Below the pieces are notes generated by a model. The model ran no database searches. It was not told where the DNA came from and worked only from the letters and a program-made list of their open reading frames with translations. A stretch of 37,443 nucleotides of DNA from positions 1-37,443 of the forward strand of contig JBOGDS010000033.1 in NCBI GenBank assembly GCA_050743075.1, written 5' to 3'. A program made the position numbers and the translations under genes. The DNA is from JBOGDS01 sp050743075 (GTDB taxonomy: Bacteria > Actinomycetota > Actinomycetes > Jiangellales > Jiangellaceae). Below are positions 31,755 to 37,443 of the stretch, piece after piece; within the stretch, counting starts at the first letter, position 1; each line of letters starts with the position of its first letter.

Positions 31755-32297
31755 ATGGACCTGATGCCGTACGTCGAACTGCTCCGGCGGGAGCTCGCGG
31801 TCGCTGCCGAGGCCGGCGGCGAACAAGTGCGGGCGCTCGCCGAGCGCCTCACCGCCCCGCTCGAGTCGGCGATCCGGCTCACCTTGCTGGAGGCCCTGTC
31901 GGCCGCCACCGCGGAGATCACCGGCGATCTCGCACCGGGCTCGGTCCACCTGCGCCTGAACGGGCGGGATCCCGACTTCGTCGTGACACTCCCACCGGCC
32001 GACCGGCCGATGCCGGAGGAGCATCCACCGAGCATGCCCGCGGCCCCGATGGACGAGGCCGCGCCGCCCGCCGGCGACACGGGCGGGACGTCCCGGATCA
32101 ACCTGCGCCTCCCCGACGACGTCAAAGTCAGGGTCGAGGAGGCCGCCGGCCGTGAGCGGATCTCGGTCAACGCCTGGCTCGTACGGGCCGCCGCCGCCGC
32201 CTTGCACCCCGGCCAGCGTGCGGGAGCAGCGGCCGGTGTCGGCACCGGGCACCGCGGTTCCAGCCGTGGCCAGAGCTTCACCGGATGGGCGCGCTGA
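31755..32297 (+). CDS. HicB-like/ribbon-helix-helix protein with novel N-terminal domain
   Basis: A 180-aa protein. Residues 1-85 form an unassigned alpha/beta domain (helical MDLMPYVELLRRELAVAAEA, then strands around SVHLRLNGRDPDFVVTL). A Pro/Ala/Glu-rich linker (86-110) follows, then an Arc/HicB-type ribbon-helix-helix (about 113-150: SRINLRLPDDVKVRVEEAAG, then RERISVNAWLVRAAA). A basic Gly/Ser/Arg tail ends it. No HicA toxin is adjacent. As first gene of an operon with DUF4097 and an ABC exporter it is probably the operon's repressor, and the N-terminal domain may sense a signal. Function is inferred from domains only. Confidence 0.85.
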   Translation: MDLMPYVELLRRELAVAAEAGGEQVRALAERLTAPLESAIRLTLLEALSAATAEITGDLAPGSVHLRLNGRDPDFVVTLPPADRPMPEEHPPSMPAAPMDEAAPPAGDTGGTSRINLRLPDDVKVRVEEAAGRERISVNAWLVRAAAAALHPGQRAGAAAGVGTGHRGSSRGQSFTGWAR

Positions 32298-32343
32298 CCC
32301 CGCCGACGAGAACGTCACCCACGAGCGAGCAGTAGGAAAAGCC

Positions 32344-33189
32344 ATGCCGACCTTCGACACTCCCCAGCCGATCTCCGTCCGGCTCAGTCTCGGCTTCGTC
32401 GTCGCCAACGTGCTAGTCACCGCCGGCGACCGCACCGACACCACCGTCGACCTACGACCCATCGACGCGTCCAGCAAGGCCGACCTGAAGATCGTCGAAC
32501 AGACCCGCATCGAATACGCCGACGGCAATCTGGTGGTCCGGGCGCCGAAGCTCGGCACGCTGTTCGGCCGGACCGGCTCGGTCGATGTCACGATCGCGCT
32601 GCCGTCGGGCTCCCAGCTGCAAGGCGCGACGGGGATGGGCGAGCTCCTGTGCGAGGGCCGGCTCGGCGAGTGCCGGCTCAAGACAGGCTATGGGGAGATC
32701 CGGCTCGACCAAGCAGGTGCGGTGAACCTGAACAGCGCCAGCGGCGACGTCACCGTGGACCGCGTCGACGGCGTCGCCGAGATCACCGCCAGCAACGGTG
32801 CCGTCAACATCCGCCGGATCGACGGACCGGCGACGGTCAAGAACTCCAACGGCGCCAGCTGGATCGGCGAGATCACCGGCGACCTGCGTCTCAACGGAGC
32901 CAACGGCGCGGTCACCGTCGACCGCGCACGCGCTGGCGTCACCGCGAAGACCGCCAATGGCAGCGTACGGATCGGCGAGGTCACCCGCGGCGCCGTGACG
33001 CTGGAGACCGCCGCCGGCTCCCTCGAGGTCGGCATCCGCACGGGCACCGCCGCCTGGCTCGACCTCAACACCGTCTCCGGACGCGTCCGCAACGAGCTGG
33101 CCGCGGCTGCCGGGCCCGATAGCACCGACGAAACCGTCGAAGTGCGGGCCCGCACCTATGTCGGCGACATCATCGTCCGCCGCACCTGA
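32344..33189 (+). CDS. DUF4097-family beta-strand-repeat protein, cytosolic
   Basis: A 281-aa protein. After a short N-terminal strand domain it consists of about nine parallel-beta-helix-like repeats rich in Gly, Asn, Asp and Val (GELLCEGRLGECRLKTGYGE, AVNLNSASGDVTVDRVDGVA, EITASNGAVNIRRIDGPATV). It has neither signal peptide nor membrane anchor, unlike many DUF4097 proteins, so it should act inside the cell. The ATG lies 46 bp after the ribbon-helix-helix gene and 44 bp before the ABC ATPase, in one operon. Its biochemical role is unknown. Confidence 0.88.
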   Translation: MPTFDTPQPISVRLSLGFVVANVLVTAGDRTDTTVDLRPIDASSKADLKIVEQTRIEYADGNLVVRAPKLGTLFGRTGSVDVTIALPSGSQLQGATGMGELLCEGRLGECRLKTGYGEIRLDQAGAVNLNSASGDVTVDRVDGVAEITASNGAVNIRRIDGPATVKNSNGASWIGEITGDLRLNGANGAVTVDRARAGVTAKTANGSVRIGEVTRGAVTLETAAGSLEVGIRTGTAAWLDLNTVSGRVRNELAAAAGPDSTDETVEVRARTYVGDIIVRRT

Positions 33190-33233
33190 CCCAACCAAGA
33201 CCTGTGAACCACCACGACCTGGAGGAGAAGGCC

Positions 33234-34202
33234 ATGTCCACCCATCGACCCGCGATCGAGGCCACCGGGCTCCGCAAGTCGTACGGCGACACGCTCGTCC
33301 TCGACGGCATCGACGTGACCGTCCCGGAGGGAACGGTCTTCGCACTGCTGGGTCCCAACGGCGCAGGCAAGACCACCGCCGTGCACATCCTGTCCACGTT
33401 GATCGGCGCCGACGGCGGCGACGTTCGCGTCGCGGGCCACGACGTGGCGCGGGAGCCGGACGCGGTCCGGGACGCGATCGGCCTCACGGGCCAGTTCTCC
33501 GCGTTGGACGGTCTGCTCACCGGCGAGGAGAACCTGGCTCTGATGGCCGACCTGCGCCACCTCGACCGTGCTGAGGGCCGCCAGCGGATCGCGGAGCTGC
33601 TCGAGCAGTTCGACCTGGTCGACGCCGCAAGGAAGCCGACCATGACGTACTCCGGCGGCATGCGGCGCCGGCTCGACCTGGCGATGACCCTGGTCGGCAG
33701 CCCGCGCGTCATCTTCCTCGACGAGCCGACCGCCGGCCTCGACCCGCGCAGCCGCCGCGGCATGTGGGAGATCATCCGCGACCTCGTCGCCGGCGGCGCC
33801 ACCGTCTTCCTCACGACGCAATACCTGGAAGAGGCCGACCAGCTCGCCGACCGGATCGCGCTGCTCGACCACGGCAGGCTGATCGCCGAAGGCACCCCGG
33901 AGGAACTCAAACGGCTCGTCCCGGGCGGCCACGTCGTCCTGGGGTTCACCGACCTCGGTGGACTCGAGTACGCGGCCCGCCTCTTCGACGCCTCCGAACG
34001 CAACAACGACGCGCTCACCCTGCAGGTCCCCAGCGACGGCACCGTCCGGTCGCTGCGCACCCTGCTCGACCGCCTCGACAGCGCGTCGGCCGAGGTCGAG
34101 GAGCTGTCCGTGCACACGCCCGACCTCGACGACGTCTTCCTCGCCCTCACGGGTCAACCCGACACCGGCCACTTCGACAAGCTGAAGGAGACCGTCCGAT
34201 GA
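33234..34202 (+). CDS. DrrA-type ABC transporter ATP-binding protein
   Basis: A 322-aa ATPase. Walker A GPNGAGKTT (40-48), the signature SGGMRRRLDLAM, Walker B VIFLDEPTAGLDPRSR and the H-loop region LTTQYLEEADQLADRI are all intact. The C-terminal DUF4162 extension (about 240-320) is typical of daunorubicin-resistance DrrA-like proteins. The ATG at 33234 follows GGAGGAGAAG. The stop overlaps the permease ATG (ATGA). It powers export by the next gene's product. Location in the DUF4097 operon suggests that the exporter answers the same signal. Confidence 0.94.
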   Translation: MSTHRPAIEATGLRKSYGDTLVLDGIDVTVPEGTVFALLGPNGAGKTTAVHILSTLIGADGGDVRVAGHDVAREPDAVRDAIGLTGQFSALDGLLTGEENLALMADLRHLDRAEGRQRIAELLEQFDLVDAARKPTMTYSGGMRRRLDLAMTLVGSPRVIFLDEPTAGLDPRSRRGMWEIIRDLVAGGATVFLTTQYLEEADQLADRIALLDHGRLIAEGTPEELKRLVPGGHVVLGFTDLGGLEYAARLFDASERNNDALTLQVPSDGTVRSLRTLLDRLDSASAEVEELSVHTPDLDDVFLALTGQPDTGHFDKLKETVR

Positions 34203-34990
34203 GCACCCTCGCCTACGCCGCACGCGACTCACGCACGATGCTGCGCCGCAACCTCCGTCGCATGCAGCGCTACCCGTCGATGACGCTGTTGCTCATCGGC
34301 ATCCCGGTCATCCTCCTGCTGCTGTTCGTCTACGTCTTCGGCGGCACCATCGGCGCCGGGCTCGGCGGGATCTCCGGCGGCCGCGCCGAGTACGCCGACT
34401 ACGTCACCCCCGGCATCCTGCTGATCAGCATCGCGAGTGGTGCCACCGGAACGGCCACCTCGGTCGCGATGGACATGGCCGAGGGCATCATCGCCCGGTT
34501 CAAGACGATGGCGATCTACCGCCCATCCGTGCTGACCGGCCACGTCCTCGGCAGCGTGATCCAGACCGTGATCAGCCTCGCCGTCCTCATCGGCGTCGCG
34601 CTGCTCGTCGGCTTCCGGCCCGACGCCAACCCGCTCGAGTGGTTCGCCGCCGCGGGAATCCTCGTCGTGATCTCCTTCGCGATCACCTGGCTGTCGGTCG
34701 CGTTCGGGCTCGCCGCCAAGACCGTCGAAGGCGCCAGCAACCTGCCCATGCCGCTGATCCTGCTGCCCTTCCTCGGCAGCGGCTTCGTCCCCACCGAGTC
34801 GATGCCGACGGCCGTGCAGTGGTTCGCCGACTACCAGCCCTTCACCCCGATCATGGAGACGGTGCGCGGGCTCCTGCTCGGCACCGGCATCGGCAACAAC
34901 GCCTGGCTCGCCGCCGCCTGGTGCGTCACCATCACCGTGGTCGGCTACGTGTGGGCAAAGAAGCTGTACAACCGCGACCCCTCGCGCTGA
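34199..34990 (+). CDS. DrrB-type ABC-2 transporter permease
   Basis: A 263-aa permease with six membrane helices. The cytosolic N-terminus has NLRRMQRYPSMT. Helix 1 (about 30-50, LLIGIPVILLLLFVYVFGG) is followed by the ABC-2 core. The family motif around EGIIARFKTMAIYRPSVLTGHV is in the cytosolic loop and PLILLPFLGSGFVPTESMP in the last periplasmic segment. It forms a homodimer with the upstream ATPase. The likely substrates are hydrophobic compounds, unknown here. It is the last gene of the operon. Confidence 0.93.
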   Translation: MSTLAYAARDSRTMLRRNLRRMQRYPSMTLLLIGIPVILLLLFVYVFGGTIGAGLGGISGGRAEYADYVTPGILLISIASGATGTATSVAMDMAEGIIARFKTMAIYRPSVLTGHVLGSVIQTVISLAVLIGVALLVGFRPDANPLEWFAAAGILVVISFAITWLSVAFGLAAKTVEGASNLPMPLILLPFLGSGFVPTESMPTAVQWFADYQPFTPIMETVRGLLLGTGIGNNAWLAAAWCVTITVVGYVWAKKLYNRDPSR

Positions 34991-35326
34991 CCTGAGGATG
35001 CTGTGACGGGCGGCCCCGCCATCTCGGGCGCCTTGCTCGTGCCGCTGGCCGGCATGGGTCACGAGGCTCCCCCGCCCCCGCTGTGGGACATCGTCGTGCA
35101 TGCAATCGTGCAGCACACGTCGCCTGGGAACTCACACGGCTCCTGACACACCTTCGTGAGCCGGGCGCGAGAGCCAGTGATCTCGCACGTGATCACGGCG
35201 GACTCACATCTCCCCGGAGGCGTATCACGTGGGATTGGGCACCGATCGAGTAGCACGACGCAAGCCCGAGTGTCGAGGCTCACGATCGACAAGGCGGCTG
35301 CATAGTCGGGTGCTTAGTGTTCGTCT
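34991..35326. other. Intergenic region with one hairpin and a leaderless promoter
   Basis: I see no gene in these 336 bp. CGGCTC (35137-35142) and GAGCCG (35158-35163) form a hairpin that may end the exporter operon. ATCACGTGaT-like sequences occur at about 35188 and 35223. TAGTGT (35315-35320), 6 bp before the next ATG, is a candidate -10 box. Confidence 0.5.
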
Positions 35327-36374
35327 ATGAGCCCGCCTCCTGGACAGGCCGCCGGGCCTGACGTGTCCGACGTTCTTTCCCTGGCCCGACGGTTCGAGCC
35401 GGTACTGAGATACACCCAGGGCGAGTTGTTTCTTCCGACGCGAGTGGAGCGCTACGTGGAGGCGTCCGCGTTGTTCCGTCGTTCCCAAGGGCGAAAGTCG
35501 TCCGAGTTGGTGGCGCCGGCCCACACGATCGACCTGTCGACCCTGGTGATGCACGCGGGAGAAGGCGGCGGTGTAGACCTCGAGCTGCGCTTCGTGGACC
35601 AACCCTTGGACCGGGCGGCCTACCGCCGGTGGCGGCAGCGCGATGATCGCCCACGGTTTCACGGTGGGAGCCCCTTTGCGATGGTCGGCCTCATGGGTCG
35701 GATCGTCGACGCAACCATGCGGATGTCGTTGATCGTGCGAGGCAAGGTGCCCGGCGGCTTCGCAGCTGCGGCGCACGTCCGTTCCCAGGAGTCGGGAAGC
35801 CTTGCGCCCACGTACTACGTGCGCGCCGTGCGAGACGCCGGATACCTCGTCCTGCAGTACTGGTTCTTCTATCCGATGAACGATTGGCGATCGACGTTCG
35901 CCGGAGTGAACGATCACGAGGCCGACTGGGAGCAGATCACCCTCTTCCTCACCGAACCCGACGGCGACGGCCAGAGCGCTGGTGACGCCCTTGCCGCCGG
36001 ATCCTGTGCACGCCCACCTGCGTCACCGAGAAGTGCCCAACCAGGATGTCCTTCGCCCCGCACACTGGGCGCTGCGCATCTGGGCGGCTATCTCGGTCTC
36101 CGTCCTACTGCTTGCCATGGCTGCGCTCATCATCGTCGACGTGGACAGCACCTACGCGTGGTTGGTCGGCGTGGTCGTGGTCGTCGTAGGGATCGAGGCT
36201 GCGATACAAGGTCGGCTGATTCCGTTCTTGGCGGCCCTGGTAGTGATCTTGCTGCTGGGGACCGGCACCTACCTCGCGGTGGCTAACCTCAGGTTGGGTA
36301 TTGCCCTTGCCCATGTCTTTGCAGCGGTGGCTTTGCTGCTCTCGAACTTCCTGGGCTACCTGCGGCGTAGATGA
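35327..36374 (+). pseudogene. Vps62-like/membrane-anchored protein with internal deletion and frame change
   Basis: The first frame (35327 to about 35965) encodes LARRFEPVLRYTQGELFLPT, then AYRRWRQRDDRPRFHGGSPF and YLVLQYWFFYPMNDWRSTFA, then GVNDHEADWEQITLFL. This is the N-terminal part of a large actinobacterial Vps62/DUF946-like family. The text then becomes out-of-frame. Another frame (about 35970-36374) reads LVTPLPPDPVHAHLRHREVP and a four-helix membrane segment ending in LSNFLGYLRRR, which looks like the C-terminus of the same family. The expected central region of some 300 residues is missing. It is probably one gene collapsed by deletion. Confidence 0.65.
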
Positions 36375-36529
36375 GGACCTGGCACTCTCGTGCGCGGGCT
36401 TGTTCGGGTGTCGCGGCACGGTCGTCGGTCATCTGCTCCTCGAACTCACGCCAGAGCTCGGCGAGCCGTCCCACCGAGTCGCCTTCCCAGCAGGGCACTG
36501 ATCTCACGATGCAGTGTCCACGGCATCCT
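36375..36529. other. Gene-free spacer between the deleted gene and the intron remnant
   Basis: No intact gene is visible. On the minus strand a frame reads SVGRLAELWREFEEQMTDDR and ATPEQARARE. This has protein-like composition but matches no family I know, and could be a gene fragment. Confidence 0.4.
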
Positions 36530-36820
36530 GCAGCCGGTCCCGATGGCGTGAAACTCGCAGGTCGACTTCCGGACCTGGAACGCGGCCAAGAAGTTCCGCC
36601 AGGTGGCCGCACCCTGCCGGCCGGTCAGGCGGGGCGCTGGACCGAGGCCTGGTTCCACGACCAGGGCCTGCATCAGCTCATGGGCACTATCCGCTACCCG
36701 AAGGCGGTGTCACCATGCCAACAAGACCGTCGGCAAGCCGTGTGCGGGAAACCGCACGCACGGATCGAAAGGGGGATGGGGAACAGGACCGCCATGCGGT
36801 TCCCGCGCCCCTGACCACCA
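36530..36820 (+). mobile_element. Remnant of a group II intron, 3' part: intron-encoded-protein tail and domains V-VI
   Basis: Residues translated from 36635-36700 (RWTEAWFHDQGLHQLMGTIR, then YP) match the C-terminus of group II intron maturase/reverse transcriptases. Domain V follows at 36735-36766: AGC, a CCGTG/CACGG lower stem, a CG bulge, a TGCGG/CCGCA upper stem and a GAAA tetraloop, all canonical. A GGGAAC...GTTCCC hairpin (about 36778-36803) fits domain VI. The intron 3' end lies close to 36820, directly before the next gene. Nearly all of the reverse transcriptase and domain I are deleted. Confidence 0.8.
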
Positions 36821-37443
36821 ATGGCCACGAAGTCCGTCGAACCGGAGCAGGCGCTTGCCGCGTACGACTCGGGGCACCGGATCCTCCGTGACTGGCTTGC
36901 CGTGCTGCCGCCCGATGTGTGGGCTCTCCCGAGCGTCCTGCCGGGCTGGACCGTCTCAGACCTCGGCGCGCATCTGTCCATGGTCGCGAACTCTGCGACC
37001 CGGGTGCGGCCTGCGCCGCGCGGCACCGCGCCGCGGAGCTTCGCGCAGTACGTGGGCAGGTACGCGGAGATCGCCGACGACATCGCAGAGGAGACCCGGC
37101 AGGTCGCCGGTGGCGCGCAGCGGACCCCGGCCGACGTCCTCGCAGCGATGGACGAACGTTACGAAGCGGCCAGGACTGCGCTCGGGGAGCTCGGTCCGGG
37201 GGATCCGGTGGTGGTCGCGCCGCGCGGGCCGGTCCGCCTCGGCGACTACCTGTCGACCCGGGTGGTCGAGGTGGCCGTCCATGGCGACGATCTGGCCCGC
37301 TCCATACCCGGCATCGAGGCCCCGACGATGCCGCAGGCCGTCGACCGGCTGGCCGTACGCGCCCTGCTCGACGCGCTGGCCGAGCGCGCGCCGGGCCGCA
37401 GCGTCGAGGTCCGCGTCCCGCCGTACGCCGCCGTCCCGTGCGT
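36821..37443 (+). CDS. Maleylpyruvate isomerase (MDMPI)/sterol-carrier-like mycothiol-type protein, 3' end cut by window
   Basis: The 207 visible residues show a DinB-like four-helix MDMPI N-terminal domain. The metal-binding triad of the family is present: His51 (GWTVSDLGAHLSM), Glu150 and His154 (RVVEVAVHGDDLARS), with the Glu-x3-His spacing. The C-terminal SCP-like part begins near the edge and is truncated. Such enzymes use mycothiol in isomerase, transferase or related reactions. In many actinobacteria a gene of this type precedes purF, which would fit the pur cluster here. The start ATG at 36821 abuts an intron 3' end, and no ribosome binding site is obvious. Confidence 0.85.
   Translation, partial: MATKSVEPEQALAAYDSGHRILRDWLAVLPPDVWALPSVLPGWTVSDLGAHLSMVANSATRVRPAPRGTAPRSFAQYVGRYAEIADDIAEETRQVAGGAQRTPADVLAAMDERYEAARTALGELGPGDPVVVAPRGPVRLGDYLSTRVVEVAVHGDDLARSIPGIEAPTMPQAVDRLAVRALLDALAERAPGRSVEVRVPPYAAVPC

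Noticed and set aside
31755..32297. HicAB toxin-antitoxin system
   Set aside because: The C-terminal ribbon-helix-helix is HicB-like, but no small HicA double-stranded-RNA-binding toxin is adjacent; the partner genes are DUF4097 and an ABC exporter.
36289..36612. Minus-strand frame with GRLAELWREFEEQMTDDRAA
   Set aside because: The composition is plausible, but it overlaps the end of the membrane segment and the intron remnant, and I cannot assign it.
36371..36814. Single 147-aa protein over the intron remnant
   Set aside because: Only its middle resembles a reverse-transcriptase tail; the rest crosses non-coding intron domains and unrelated sequence.

Overview
The window is GC-rich (roughly 70%), uses GTG starts freely, and has many leaderless promoters and an actinobacterial gene set (DasR-like GntR/UTRA regulators, separate PTS enzyme I and HPr, the PurS/PurQ/small-PurL split, a mycothiol-type isomerase fold). 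It reads as a chromosomal segment of a soil-type actinobacterium. The genus cannot be fixed from the sequence alone.

Layout. (1) 1-6.6 kb: a sugar-PTS block with two divergent GntR/UTRA regulators around a DasR-type operator, a glucose/GlcNAc-type EIIC, ptsI, ptsH and class II fructose-bisphosphate aldolase. Together these take up a (probably amino-)sugar, phosphorylate it and pass it to glycolysis. (2) 6.6-13.7 kb: an HTH regulator, purA, galT, a TetR/MMPL efflux pair and a GNAT acetyltransferase. (3) 14-26.4 kb: the purine core purD, purB, purC, purS, purQ, purL. It is interrupted by eroded sigma-factor and DUF4143 fragments, a VapBC toxin-antitoxin pair, a VOC-MerR operon and a polar-amino-acid ABC transporter. 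(4) 26.4-36.8 kb: an accessory stretch with a RibD/DHFR-like reductase, a frameshifted MFS pump with an ArsR-like regulator, a TetR/membrane-protein pair, two group II intron remnants, a MarR/MFS chimeric pseudogene, a four-gene operon (ribbon-helix-helix protein, cytosolic DUF4097 protein, DrrA/DrrB-type ABC exporter) and a gene with an internal deletion. (5) 36.8 kb to the edge: the start of a maleylpyruvate-isomerase/SCP-like gene, which in many actinobacteria lies just upstream of purF. This suggests that region 4 interrupts the usual purSQL to purF order.

Besides genes, the window holds two families of intergenic repeats. One is an 88-89 bp element present twice, with one left arm and two competing right arms (ATGGCACGCTGAA type). 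The other is a set of hairpins with TGATCATG-type ends at gene 3' ends, in which the stop codon is often part of the repeat. Several operators can be read directly: a dre-like site, a MerR promoter with a 19-bp spacer, a TetR palindrome, a VapB palindrome, an 18-bp palindrome between purC and the amino-acid transporter, and a palindrome over the promoter of the ribbon-helix-helix operon. The four-gene operon at 31.7-35.0 kb and the two-right-arm repeat are the best candidates for something not yet described.
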